Program-made: the position numbers and the translations under genes | Notes under the pieces: generated by a model | The model's database searches: none | The model's input: only the letters and a program-made list of their open reading frames with translations | What the model was told of the DNA's origin: nothing | Shown here: piece by piece, positions 1 through 7,660 of the stretch | Position numbering within the stretch: the first letter of the stretch is position 1 | How the letters are laid out: every line of letters starts with the position of its first letter | NCBI GenBank assembly: GCA_900545085.1 | Contig: UQXU01000020.1 | Location: 1-23,132 of the forward strand | DNA length: 23,132 nt | Reading direction: 5' to 3' | Source of the DNA: an uncultured Eubacteriales bacterium | GTDB taxonomy: Bacteria; Bacillota; Clostridia; Christensenellales; Christensenellaceae

Positions 1-127
1 TTGCAACGCCAACTACCACGCCCGCTATTATGTTGCGGACGGCAGTGCGCAGGCTTATTTTCTGAGTCTCTGAATTTTGAGCCGCTGTCTTTTCAGGCGA
101 AGCCTGCTTTGAGTCTTTCTTTTCCAT
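1..127 (-). CDS. N-terminus of an unrecognised protein, probably membrane-bound (partial)
   Basis: Only the first 42 codons are inside the window; the gene runs off the left edge. The ATG at 127 is preceded by a purine-rich GGATGGGTG stretch about 9-14 bases upstream, which can act as ribosome site. The product begins with a hydrophilic Lys/Gln/Ser-rich segment of about 28 residues (MEKKDSKQASPEK...), then a basic SLRTAVRN stretch, then a hydrophobic run starting IIAGVVVGVA at the cut edge. This suggests a cytoplasmic tail followed by a transmembrane helix. I do not recognise the family. An in-frame ATG at 142 would add five residues but lies directly against the GG of the ribosome site, so I prefer 127. 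Confidence 0.55.
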   Translation of the reverse strand, partial: MEKKDSKQASPEKTAAQNSETQKISLRTAVRNIIAGVVVGVA

Positions 128-422
128 AAAATTTAATTCACCCATCCTTTTTATAAATTATTTTATAGCTCGAATAGTAGTATTTTACCACACACATTTG
201 ATGTAATAAATACCCTTGCTAAAACTTTCACACAGCCTATAAATGCTCTTCACACCGTTACACACTAGGCTGCTGCGCTTTACTATTCATTTGTCGAAAT
301 TACAGCTTTCTCCCCCACCGCGCCTAATTTCGACTTTATCTATTGCCGCCTTTCACCACCATGTGAATTAGAACTGTTTTTAAATATATTGTGTCTATTT
401 TGTAACTATTGCGAAAGTTTTG
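128..422. other. Gene-free intergenic stretch with an inverted repeat and CACAC motifs
   Basis: No credible gene is seen between the divergent starts at 127 and 566. The stretch is AT-rich. It holds four CACAC-type motifs (TTACCACACACA at 185, TTCACACA at 227, TTCACAC at 249, TTACACAC at 258), a 6-base inverted repeat AGCCTA/TAGGCT (235-240 and 266-271), and a perfect 10-base inverted repeat GTCGAAATTA (293-302) / TAATTTCGAC (325-334) with a 22-base spacer. Any of these could be operators for the two divergent genes. No T-tract follows the hairpins, so they do not look like terminators. Confidence 0.5.
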
Positions 423-451
423 TTTACATACTGTGCACGGTCATATATAAT
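423..451 (+). promoter_or_regulatory. Predicted sigma-70/SigA promoter of the SleB-like hydrolase gene
   Basis: TTTACA at 423-428 and TATAAT at 446-451 are separated by exactly 17 bases, giving a near-consensus housekeeping promoter. Transcription would start near 458, leaving a leader of about 107 bases before the ATG at 566. Confidence 0.65.
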
Positions 452-565
452 AGCCTAAGACTTGAGCACCTCTTAAAAAAACAGATACGATGATAATCAT
501 TTGCACGCTGTCTCTGCGGCAGCCAGTTATAAAAAGATTCAACGCGAATCGGAAAGCGAGGTAAT

Positions 566-1372
566 ATGAGAAAAAAACTATTATCTATAATGATATCAGC
601 GATGATACTGCTCGGGATGGTTTCCATTCCTGTCAGCGCAAGCGCAGCTTCGTACACAAGCGACGAAATACTTCTCGCTAAAGTCGTTCAACTCGAGGCG
701 GGCACAGACTATGTAGACTGTCTGGCTGCCGGTTCGGTCGTAATAAACAGACTGGAAAACTACGAGCGCTGGGGTTACGATACTCTTTCGGAGGTCATAT
801 ACGCAAAAAATCAATTCTCTGTCGTTAAATCCAGCAAATTCAAAACACTGAAGCCCAACAAAAAATGCTTAGAGGTGGCCCGCTGTCTCTTGAAATACGG
901 CTCTCAGCTTCCTAAAGGCGTAGAGTATTTCCGCGATTCCGGCAAATACGGCAAAGCATCCTGGGGCAGCCATAAATATTATAAAATATACGGAGGCAAC
1001 ACCTTCTATTTCCACAACACTTCCGACTACAACAATTGGAAGAAAAACGGAATTAGCAAAATGGTCATAGTAACCGTGGGCAAAAACGACACTTTAAGCT
1101 CTATAGCAAAAAAATACAAAACCAACACTACTTATATTAAGCAGATAAACAATCTGTCTTCCAACAAGGTCAGCTCAGGCAAGAAGATAATCGTTCACCA
1201 GAACAGCGGTAAAATGAAACGCATAAGTTACACCGTCAAAAGCGGCGATACGCTCAAATCGCTCGCCAAGAAATACAACACAACTCCGCTTCGCATTAAG
1301 CAAGCGACCGGTATCACCTCCAACACCATCAAAAAGGGGCAGAAGCTTAAAATACCTACAGTCAATTACTAA
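566..1372 (+). CDS. Secreted SleB-type cell-wall hydrolase with two C-terminal LysM domains
   Basis: Predicted exported peptidoglycan hydrolase of 268 residues. Residues 1-27 form a signal peptide (MRKKLL, hydrophobic core, cleavage near SASA). Residues about 33-150 match the Hydrolase_2/SleB fold: the opening 'LAKVVQLEAGTDYVDCLAAG' and following VINRLEN are the family signature, with Glu44 as the expected catalytic acid. Two LysM repeats follow, at about 168-212 (VGKNDTLSSIAKKY...) and 222-266 (VKSGDTLKSLAKKY...), which bind glycan strands of the wall. The family includes spore-cortex lytic enzymes and vegetative wall hydrolases; nothing here decides between them. The start has a GAGGT ribosome site at 558-562. 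It is a single-gene unit with its own promoter and a terminator 17 bases after the stop. Confidence 0.85.
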   Translation: MRKKLLSIMISAMILLGMVSIPVSASAASYTSDEILLAKVVQLEAGTDYVDCLAAGSVVINRLENYERWGYDTLSEVIYAKNQFSVVKSSKFKTLKPNKKCLEVARCLLKYGSQLPKGVEYFRDSGKYGKASWGSHKYYKIYGGNTFYFHNTSDYNNWKKNGISKMVIVTVGKNDTLSSIAKKYKTNTTYIKQINNLSSNKVSSGKKIIVHQNSGKMKRISYTVKSGDTLKSLAKKYNTTPLRIKQATGITSNTIKKGQKLKIPTVNY

Positions 1373-1388
1373 CCCCTCCGCCCCTTTC

Positions 1389-1417
1389 GCCGTCCGGCAG
1401 CCACCGGGCGGCTTTTT
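1389..1417 (+). terminator. Intrinsic terminator of the SleB-like gene
   Basis: A 9-base stem, GCCGTCCGG (1389-1397) with CCGGGCGGC (1404-1412) including one G-U pair, is followed by five T. It lies just after the stop at 1372. Confidence 0.85.
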
Positions 1418-1421
1418 ATAT

Positions 1422-1449
1422 AAAAAGAGCCCGACCGACCGTCAGGCTC
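1422..1449 (-). terminator. Intrinsic terminator of the FAD dehydrogenase gene
   Basis: On the minus strand GAGCCTGAC pairs with GTCGGGCTC (one G-U pair; plus coordinates 1427-1435 and 1441-1449) and is followed by a T-run (A 1422-1426 on the plus strand). It faces the plus-strand terminator at 1389-1417, so the pair closes two convergent units. Repeat copy A sits between this hairpin and the stop codon of the gene. Confidence 0.8.
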
Positions 1450-1470
1450 GCGTTAAAACTCTTCGGTTTG

Positions 1471-1574
1471 TTCAATAAAGGGCACCGCCCCGTCGTTCAA
1501 CAAATGAACGAGAGGCGAAGCCGCAGACGAATCCCGCCGCCTATAGAGGCGGGTAGACATCTGTTCACGGTTAT
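1471..1574 (+). repeat. Structured dispersed repeat, copy A (104 bp)
   Basis: This non-coding block aligns over its whole length with 5878-5980 and shares both ends with 22488-22548. It starts TTCAATAA, continues CACCGCCCCGTC, and has three possible hairpins: GTTCA/TGAAC with a 5-base loop (1495-1509), the compact GGCGAAGCC (1514-1522), and CCCGCC/GGCGGG around CCTATAGA (1533-1553). It ends ATCTGTTCACGGTTAT, directly against the stop codon of the FAD dehydrogenase at 1575-1577. It would therefore be transcribed, antisense to this orientation, in that gene's 3' untranslated region. The strand given is the one on which all three copies read alike. Confidence 0.85.
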
Positions 1575-2960
1575 CTATGCTTTTTTCTCTCGTATTATTT
1601 TATCCGCTACATACAGACCGCACGCCGCCGCCTGAGAAAGAGAGCGCGTTATGCCGGCGCCGTCTCCTCCGACATATATTTTATCGCATCCCGCCAACTC
1701 GAAATCGTCGGTCTCAGGTCTGGCTGAGTAATACTTGCACTCTACGCCATAAAGCAAAGTGTCGTAGTTCGCCGTTCCCGGCGCGATTTTATCCAAAGCA
1801 TATATTGTTTCAATTATATTGTCAAGCTGACGCTTAGGCATACACAAGCTCAAATCTCCCGGCACTGCGTCCAGAGTAGGCCTCGTGGTAGATTGCTTCA
1901 GCCTCTTCTCCTGCGTTCTCGAGCCGCTCACGAGGTCGCCGAAGCGCTGAACAAGAACCTCTCCGCCGCTTATGAGATTTGCAAGGCTCGCGACATGGCG
2001 CGCGTATTCTATAGGTTCGTTAAACGGCTGAGTAAAACGTATAGTAGAAAGCAGCGCAAAATTGCTGTTTTGAGTTTTGCGGCTTTCGTCGCGATAGCTG
2101 TGACCGTTTACGGTCAGGACTCCGCCCGTGTTCTCTGTAACAACGCTGCCTTTTTCATTAAAACAGAACATTCTCGTTCTGTCGCCGTACGTTTTGCTCC
2201 TGTACCAAATTTTCGGCTCATATATTTTTTCCGAGAAATGCTGCCAGATTTGGTATGGCAGCTCTACGCGGACTCCGAGATCGACCTGATTATTCGTAAG
2301 CGGGACTCCGTTTTTCTTGCACCATTTTTCAAAGAAGCGACTGCCGGCACGCCCGACCGCGAGTATGATTCTGTCTGCTGATATTTTTTCTTCTACGCCG
2401 TTTTTACGCGACAATGTAAGCACATGCGTGTCCTTGTCCACATCGCTGACAAAAGTCTCCGGCTGTATCTCACATTTTTTCGCCAAATCCACTATCATCA
2501 GACGCATCGTTTCAAAGTTGGAGTCTGTCCCCAAATGCTTGAGCTGCGCCTGCGCCATATGCAGGTCGTATCTGAGGCATAACGTTTTCAGCTCATTGCT
2601 CGGATAGAAGCGCTCTTCCGTCGCGCCATACTGCACGAGTATTTTATCCGCCTGCTCTATATAGTCTATTACTACCTCATCTTCTAAAAACTCAGGAAGC
2701 CATCCGCCGTATTCTGTAGATATAACATATTTTCCATCGGAAAACGCGCCTGCGCCTGCCATTCCTTCCATTATTGCACACGATTTGCACTTAATGCAGG
2801 AGCGTGTTTTTTTCGCAACAATCGGGCATATCCTCTGTTCTATAGGCTTGCCCTTCTCCAATATCGTTATGTTTAGCTCGGGGCATTCTCTAAGGAGCCT
2901 ATGCGCCGCCATAAGGCCGCTTATACCTCCGCCCACGATTGCAACGTCATAGTGCTTCAT
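1575..2960 (-). CDS. FAD-dependent dehydrogenase, COG2509-like
   Basis: Predicted cytoplasmic flavoprotein of 461 residues resembling the uncharacterised COG2509 'FAD-dependent dehydrogenases'. The N-terminus (MKHYDVAIVGGGISGLMAAH) is a Rossmann dinucleotide-binding fold with the GxGxxG-type motif at 10-15. A Cys cluster C45-x9-C55-x2-C58-x2-C61 follows, then GMAGAGAFSDGKY. The C-terminus (IYVGGDGAGITRSLSQAAACG) is the second FAD-contacting motif. The substrate is unknown. I chose the ATG at 2960 because GGAGGT lies seven bases upstream; an in-frame ATG at 2984 has no such site. The gene appears monocistronic, with a terminator at 1422-1449 downstream of repeat copy A. Confidence 0.8.
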   Translation of the reverse strand: MKHYDVAIVGGGISGLMAAHRLLRECPELNITILEKGKPIEQRICPIVAKKTRSCIKCKSCAIMEGMAGAGAFSDGKYVISTEYGGWLPEFLEDEVVIDYIEQADKILVQYGATEERFYPSNELKTLCLRYDLHMAQAQLKHLGTDSNFETMRLMIVDLAKKCEIQPETFVSDVDKDTHVLTLSRKNGVEEKISADRIILAVGRAGSRFFEKWCKKNGVPLTNNQVDLGVRVELPYQIWQHFSEKIYEPKIWYRSKTYGDRTRMFCFNEKGSVVTENTGGVLTVNGHSYRDESRKTQNSNFALLSTIRFTQPFNEPIEYARHVASLANLISGGEVLVQRFGDLVSGSRTQEKRLKQSTTRPTLDAVPGDLSLCMPKRQLDNIIETIYALDKIAPGTANYDTLLYGVECKYYSARPETDDFELAGCDKIYVGGDGAGITRSLSQAAACGLYVADKIIREKKA

Positions 2961-3129
2961 CTGGTTTACCTCCATAATTCTCATTCATCACTCAGCGCCT
3001 AAAAAACGCATACATTATTATTTTATCATAATACAATTTATTAATCCACCGCTTAGCCTCAAAAATATTTAGTTTAGCAAAATAAGTTTTATTTTAAATC
3101 ATTTCACAAATATTGTACATTTTTTGCTT

Positions 3130-3165
3130 AAAAAAGCGTCTCCGCTCTTGTTGCATCGGAGACGC
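3130..3165 (-). terminator. Intrinsic terminator of clpB
   Basis: A perfect 9-base stem, GCGTCTCCG / CGGAGACGC (plus coordinates 3136-3144 and 3157-3165), carries a 12-base loop and is followed on the minus strand by six T. It lies 30 bases past the clpB stop. Confidence 0.9.
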
Positions 3166-3194
3166 CTTTCCGCGTTACATAGATAAATATTTTT

Positions 3195-5810
3195 TTACTT
3201 AATCGTCATTTTGGGCTGTTTTAGAACGCCCAGCTTATCACCCTCCATCGTAATAACCATCTCATCGCCGGGGAGTATCTCCTCTGCGATTATGCTCCGG
3301 CCTATGAGCGTTTCGACATTATGCTGTACGAATCTGCGCAGCGGACGCGCTCCGAAAGCCGGATCAAACCCGTGGTCGATAATATAATTCTTGGCCTCGG
3401 GAGTCAGTGAACAGCTAATTTGCTTAGCTGCCAATCTCTTGTTTAGCTCAGCCACAAGCAGATCAATTATGCGTGTGATATCCTCCTTGCTCAGAGGCTT
3501 GTAGAATACTATCTCGTCCAGTCTGTTCAAGAACTCCGGACGGAAGGAACGATGCAGCAGATTGTTTACATTAGCTTTCGCCTCTTCGGTGATGCTTCCG
3601 TCTGCACCAATGCCGTCCAGCAGAAACTCTGAGCCTAAGTTAGACGTAAGAATTATTATAGTGTTCTTGAAATCCACTGTACGCCCCTGAGAATCTGTAA
3701 TTCTTCCGTCGTCCAAAACCTGAAGCAGTACATTGAACACGTCAGGATGCGCTTTCTCTACTTCGTCGAAAAGCACAACTGAATACGGGCTTCTGCGCAC
3801 AGCCTCCGTCAGCTGACCGCCTTCATCGTATCCGACATATCCCGGAGGCGCGCCGATGAGGCGGGAGACAGAGTACTTCTCCATGTATTCACTCATATCT
3901 ATTCTGACTATGTTGTTCTCATTGTCAAACAAAGCCTCGGCCAGAGCCTTGGCCAGCTCCGTCTTGCCCACGCCCGTAGGGCCGAGGAACATAAACGATC
4001 CGATAGGTCTGCTCGGGTCTTGGATACCGGCTCTGGAGCGAATTATGGCGTCGCATACCGTCTTTACGGCTTCATCCTGACCGATGACACGCTTATGCAA
4101 TATACTGTCGAGGTTGAGCAGTTTTTCGCGCTCGCCTTCCATCATCTTCGCTACGGGGATTCCCGTCCAGCGTTCCACTATGCGGCCGATTTCCTCCTCG
4201 GTCACTTTGTCACGGAGCAGCCTTGCCTCGCCTTTTTCATGCAGCTGAGCTTCCATCTCCTCGAGCTGCTTTTGGAGCGGCGGAAGCTTTCCGTATTTCA
4301 ATTCTGCGGCTTTGTTGAGGTCATATTCATTTTCAGCTCGCTCTATCTCTCCTCCGACCCTCTCTATCTCTTCGCGAAGCTTCTGCACTTTGCTTATCTC
4401 CTGCTTTTCAGCTTCCCATTTTGCCTTCATTCCGGCGAATTTCTCACGGGTCTCTGTCAGCTCTTTTTGTATATCTGCAAGATGCTCTTCCGATACCTTA
4501 TCCGTCTCTTTTTTCAGAGCGGCTTCTTCTATCTCCAGCTGTATTATTTTGCGCTGAATTACATCGAGCTCCATAGGCAGAGAGTCTATCTCCGTGCGAA
4601 TCATGGCGCATGCCTCGTCCACCAGGTCTATAGCTTTGTCAGGCAGGAATCTGTCAGTTATATAGCGGTTAGACAGAGTGGCCGCCGCGATAATAGCAGA
4701 GTCGAGTATTTTAACGCCGTGGAAAACCTCATATCTCTCTTTGAGACCGCGCAGGATAGCAATCGTATCTTCAAGAGTCGGCTCTTCTACCATAACAGGC
4801 TGGAAGCGCCGTTCCAGAGCGGCGTCTTTCTCAATGTACTTTCTGTATTCATCAAGCGTTGTCGCACCTATGCAATGCAGCTCTCCCCGCGCCAGCATGG
4901 GCTTCAGTATATTGCCCGCGTCCATAGCGCCGTCCGTCTTGCCCGCGCCTACTATCAGATGCAGCTCGTCGATAAACAGTATTATCTTGCCGTCGCTCTT
5001 TTTTATCTCTGCTAATACAGCCTTCAGCCTTTCCTCAAATTCGCCGCGATACTTTGCGCCTGCGACCAAGCTTCCCATATCCAAAGAGAATATAGTCTTA
5101 TCCTTCAGGCTGGCGGGTACGTCGCCTTTGACTATCCTCTGCGCCAGACCTTCTGCTATTGCGGTTTTACCTACGCCCGGCTCACCTATGAGCACGGGAT
5201 TGTTCTTTGATTTACGAGAAAGAATGCGTATTACATTTCTTATCTCGTCATCTCTGCCTATGACAGGGTCAACCTGCGTGGTGCGCGCCCTCTGAACGAG
5301 ATCTATTCCGTACTTTTCGAGAGCGTCATACGTGCTTTCGGGATTATCGCTGGTCACGCGGACATTGCCGCGGACGTCTACGAGCGTTTTCATTGTTCGA
5401 TCCTTATCCACTCCGAACGTGCGGAAAAGCTCCTGCATCCCCTTGGACGGCTTTTCCAGCATAGCCAGGAATATGTGTTCGACCGATACGTATTCGTCTC
5501 CCATCTGCTTAGCGGTGTTCTCAGCATTATTCAGCATGGCGTCTACATCCTGCTCTACATAGACCTTACCCGCCTCGCCGCTGTAGCTTACCTTGGGCAG
5601 CCTTTCTACCTTAGAGAGCACTTCACGATGAAACGCGCCTTCATCCACACCCATTTTTCTGAGCAGCGCAGGGATGAGCCCCTGCTCCTGTTCCAAAAGC
5701 GCCAACATGATATGTTCCTGACATATAGCTGCATTGCCGTATTCCGACGCCTTAGACTGAGCGTTCTGGATAGCTTCTAAAGATTTCTGTGTAAATTTCT
5801 GTAAGTTCAT
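3195..5810 (-). CDS. clpB: ClpB disaggregase (AAA+ chaperone)
   Basis: ATP-dependent hexameric chaperone that, in the known family, pulls polypeptides out of aggregates together with DnaK. The product has 871 residues, close to the usual length. An N-terminal Clp_N repeat domain ([18 protein letters not shown]...) is followed by AAA-1 with Walker A GEPGVGKT at about 209, Walker [10 protein letters not shown], a charged middle coiled coil at about 400-520 ([16 protein letters not shown]...), and AAA-2 with Walker A GPTGVGKT at about 610 and [21 protein letters not shown]. The C-terminal D2-small domain is complete ([15 protein letters not shown]). The ATG at 5810 is chosen because AAGGAGGGGG lies just upstream; an in-frame ATG at 5903 falls inside repeat copy B. 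Upstream is a perfect CIRCE operator, so HrcA repression is expected. Confidence 0.97.
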   Translation of the reverse strand: MNLQKFTQKSLEAIQNAQSKASEYGNAAICQEHIMLALLEQEQGLIPALLRKMGVDEGAFHREVLSKVERLPKVSYSGEAGKVYVEQDVDAMLNNAENTAKQMGDEYVSVEHIFLAMLEKPSKGMQELFRTFGVDKDRTMKTLVDVRGNVRVTSDNPESTYDALEKYGIDLVQRARTTQVDPVIGRDDEIRNVIRILSRKSKNNPVLIGEPGVGKTAIAEGLAQRIVKGDVPASLKDKTIFSLDMGSLVAGAKYRGEFEERLKAVLAEIKKSDGKIILFIDELHLIVGAGKTDGAMDAGNILKPMLARGELHCIGATTLDEYRKYIEKDAALERRFQPVMVEEPTLEDTIAILRGLKERYEVFHGVKILDSAIIAAATLSNRYITDRFLPDKAIDLVDEACAMIRTEIDSLPMELDVIQRKIIQLEIEEAALKKETDKVSEEHLADIQKELTETREKFAGMKAKWEAEKQEISKVQKLREEIERVGGEIERAENEYDLNKAAELKYGKLPPLQKQLEEMEAQLHEKGEARLLRDKVTEEEIGRIVERWTGIPVAKMMEGEREKLLNLDSILHKRVIGQDEAVKTVCDAIIRSRAGIQDPSRPIGSFMFLGPTGVGKTELAKALAEALFDNENNIVRIDMSEYMEKYSVSRLIGAPPGYVGYDEGGQLTEAVRRSPYSVVLFDEVEKAHPDVFNVLLQVLDDGRITDSQGRTVDFKNTIIILTSNLGSEFLLDGIGADGSITEEAKANVNNLLHRSFRPEFLNRLDEIVFYKPLSKEDITRIIDLLVAELNKRLAAKQISCSLTPEAKNYIIDHGFDPAFGARPLRRFVQHNVETLIGRSIIAEEILPGDEMVITMEGDKLGVLKQPKMTIK

Positions 5811-5877
5811 AATGTTCCCCCTCCTTAACTGCGCCGCTTTAATATAACATCTTATTCGGCGTATTCTGTCTTGGCTT

Positions 5878-5980
5878 TTCAATAAGAGACACCGCCCCGT
5901 CATTCAACAAGTGAACAAGGAGCGAAGCCTTAGATGGAACCCGCCGCCTATAGAGGCGGGTTCTATCTGTTCACGGTTAT
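5878..5980 (+). repeat. Structured dispersed repeat, copy B (103 bp)
   Basis: Second long copy of the repeat seen at 1471-1574; the two align throughout with about 15-20 substitutions and one single-base gap. It keeps TTCAATAA, CACCGCCCCGTC, TTCAACAA-TGAAC, the GCGAAGCC mini-hairpin, the hairpin CCCGCC...CCTATAGA...GGCGGG (5940-5960) and the end ATCTGTTCACGGTTAT. Here GTGAAC (5911-5916) and GTTCAC (5970-5975) could also close an outer stem. It lies inside the long clpB leader, so it would be transcribed as its reverse complement between the CIRCE promoter and the clpB start. Confidence 0.85.
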
Positions 5981-6091
5981 AAATTCAATCTTCCCTTTCT
6001 GCATCGTTATCTTACCTCTCTCCCTTACAGCTTTATTGTAAACGCCAATTGTTAATAAACTATTAATAAACTGTGTCGTAATTATGAATTA

Positions 6092-6118
6092 TTAGCACTC
6101 AACCTGATAGAGTGCTAA
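6092..6118 (-). promoter_or_regulatory. CIRCE operator (HrcA binding site) of clpB
   Basis: TTAGCACTC (6092-6100), nine bases, GAGTGCTAA (6110-6118) is a perfect match to the CIRCE consensus bound by the heat-shock repressor HrcA. On the minus strand a possible promoter, TTGTTG (6140-6145) with 17 bases to ATTATT (6117-6122), abuts it, so HrcA would block initiation toward clpB. The resulting leader is about 300 bases long. Confidence 0.93.
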
Positions 6119-6251
6119 TAATTTTGTCTGTAACATCTGCAACAAATATTGATTATAGTTTAACTAAGAAGCTAATGTATACCTGTTTCAAAATCAACGT
6201 TTTTTCCCCTGCCTCTTTTTGCATTTTATACGGCATTGTTTTTCAGATCTA

Positions 6252-6280
6252 TTGACAGATCGAATGCACAGTGTTATAAT
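6252..6280 (+). promoter_or_regulatory. Consensus SigA promoter of the riboflavin operon
   Basis: TTGACA (6252-6257), 17 bases, TATAAT (6275-6280): both hexamers are perfect. Transcription would start near 6287, about nine bases before the FMN riboswitch, as expected for a leader-controlled operon. Confidence 0.92.
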
Positions 6281-6295
6281 TTAGTCAAATAAAGA

Positions 6296-6417
6296 ATCTT
6301 CAGGGCAGGGTGAAAGTCCCTACCGGTGGTTATAGCCCACGAGCCGACGCTATACGCGCTGACGCATGAATCGGTGAAATTCCGATGCCGACGGTTACAG
6401 TCCGGATGGAAGAAGAT
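6296..6417 (+). ncRNA. FMN riboswitch (RFN element)
   Basis: The leader has the conserved RFN blocks in order: ATCTTC then GGGCAGGGTGAAAGTCCC, TACCGGTGGT, TAGCCCACGAGCC, a variable arm, AATCGGTGAAATTCCGATGCCGACGG in two parts, TTACAGTCCGGATGG and GAAGAT. The outer P1 stem pairs ATCTTC (6296-6301) with GAAGAT (6412-6417). The family binds FMN and switches off riboflavin genes; here it is followed by intrinsic terminators, so control by transcription termination is the likely mode. Confidence 0.96.
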
Positions 6418-6455
6418 GTAATATTGCGGTGAAAGCCCGTTTTTATTGTATTTGC

Positions 6456-6486
6456 CCGAGATGAATTGTTTCATTTCGGTTTTTTT
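6456..6486 (+). terminator. First terminator of the riboswitch leader
   Basis: CCGAGATGAA (6456-6465) pairs with TTCATTTCGG (6470-6479), with one G-U pair and a 4-base loop, followed by seven T. It lies 39 bases after the FMN aptamer and is the probable FMN-controlled terminator. Confidence 0.85.
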
Positions 6487-6530
6487 ATCAGGTTTTATCT
6501 GATACACCGCATTTTAGCATGTTAGCCTAG

Positions 6531-6559
6531 TGCCTTGGAGAAATCTAAGGCATTTTTTT
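6531..6559 (+). terminator. Second terminator of the riboswitch leader, next to the ribD ribosome site
   Basis: TGCCTTGGA (6531-6539) pairs with TCTAAGGCA (6544-6552), with one G-U pair, across a GAAA tetraloop, followed by seven T. It ends 14 bases before the GGAGG of ribD. It may serve as a back-up or as a separately controlled terminator. Confidence 0.8.
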
Positions 6560-6583
6560 GTTAAATTAATCCGGAGGCATATT

Positions 6584-7660
6584 ATGGATGAAAAATATAT
6601 GCGCATGGCTATAGAGCTGGCCGAGAAAGGGCGCGGAAGAACGAGTCCCAACCCTCTCGTCGGCGCTGTCGTAGTGAAAGACGGCAGAATAATCGGCCAA
6701 GGTTATCACGAAAAATACGGTGAATTCCACGCCGAGCGCAACGCGCTTCTGCACTGCTCCGAAGACCCGACAGGCGCAACGATATACGCGACTTTAGAAC
6801 CATGCAAGCATTACGGACGGACTCCTCCCTGCACGGAGATAATACTTGAATCAGGGATAAAGCGAGTCGTCATCGGAGCTATGGACTCCAACGCCAAGGC
6901 AGGCGGCGGAGCAGAAATTCTCAAATCGCATGGACTCGAAGTCACAACCGGAGTTCTCGAAAAAGAATGCCGCGAACAAAACCGCATATTTTTTCACTTC
7001 ATAGAAACGGGAATGCCGTATGTAGTGATGAAATACGCCATGACGCTGGACGGTAAAATCTCCGCGCACACGGGCGATTCCCGATGGGTGACGGGCGAGG
7101 CGGCAAGGCAGCACGTTCACCATATCCGCGACAAGCTGAGCGCCATAATGGTGGGGATAGGCACCGTGCTCGCTGACGACCCTATGCTCACATGCAGGAT
7201 TCCGGGCGGGCGCAATCCTATCCGAGTTGTTGCTGATACGCACCTTCGGATTCCTCTCTCCGGAAACATAGTTCGAAGCGCAAAGGACGTGCCCACCATA
7301 ATACTGACGTCATGCTCGGACGCAGATAAGACAAAAGCTTTGCAGGACGCCGGCTGCTCTGTGGAATTATGCAAGACAAGAGACGGACACATAGATTTCA
7401 CAGACGCAATGCACAGGCTCGCGGATTTAAAGATAGACAGCGTTCTGCTCGAGGGCGGTGGCAAGCTCAACTTCTCAGCGCTTGAATCGGGCGCAGTCAA
7501 TGCCGTTATGGCTTTTATCTCACCTAAGCTTATAGGCGGAGCGGGGGCTTCTCCCGTCAGCGGAAAGGGCATATCGCTCATGCGCGACGCTGTCCAACTG
7601 AAAAACACAAGGCTGACTCAGCTCGGCGGCGACATACTTCTCGAAGGCGAGGTGACGTGA
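6584..7660 (+). CDS. ribD: Bifunctional riboflavin deaminase/reductase RibD
   Basis: Catalyses the second and third steps of riboflavin synthesis from GTP: deamination of the diaminopyrimidinone, then NADPH-dependent reduction of the ribosyl side chain. The protein has 358 residues. The N-terminal cytidine-deaminase-like domain carries the zinc site H49-A-E51 with C74 (EPCKHYGRTPPC) and C83. The C-terminal reductase domain starts near 145 (VVMKYAMTLDGKI) and includes VLLEGGGKLNFSAL. The start at 6584 has GGAGG six bases upstream. It is first in the operon, and its stop shares one base with the ribE start (TGATG). Confidence 0.96.
   Translation: MDEKYMRMAIELAEKGRGRTSPNPLVGAVVVKDGRIIGQGYHEKYGEFHAERNALLHCSEDPTGATIYATLEPCKHYGRTPPCTEIILESGIKRVVIGAMDSNAKAGGGAEILKSHGLEVTTGVLEKECREQNRIFFHFIETGMPYVVMKYAMTLDGKISAHTGDSRWVTGEAARQHVHHIRDKLSAIMVGIGTVLADDPMLTCRIPGGRNPIRVVADTHLRIPLSGNIVRSAKDVPTIILTSCSDADKTKALQDAGCSVELCKTRDGHIDFTDAMHRLADLKIDSVLLEGGGKLNFSALESGAVNAVMAFISPKLIGGAGASPVSGKGISLMRDAVQLKNTRLTQLGGDILLEGEVT

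Noticed and set aside
185..265. DnaA-box-like motifs suggesting a replication origin
   Set aside because: The motifs match the DnaA consensus poorly and neither dnaA nor dnaN is nearby.
4020..5015. Open frame of 331 codons on the plus strand opposite clpB
   Set aside because: Shadow of the AAA+ coding sequence; low-complexity composition without recognisable domains.
5811..5903. Upstream in-frame start of clpB at 5903
   Set aside because: The extra 31 codons lie partly in repeat copy B and match no ClpB N-terminus; the ATG at 5810 has a strong ribosome site and the family's usual start.
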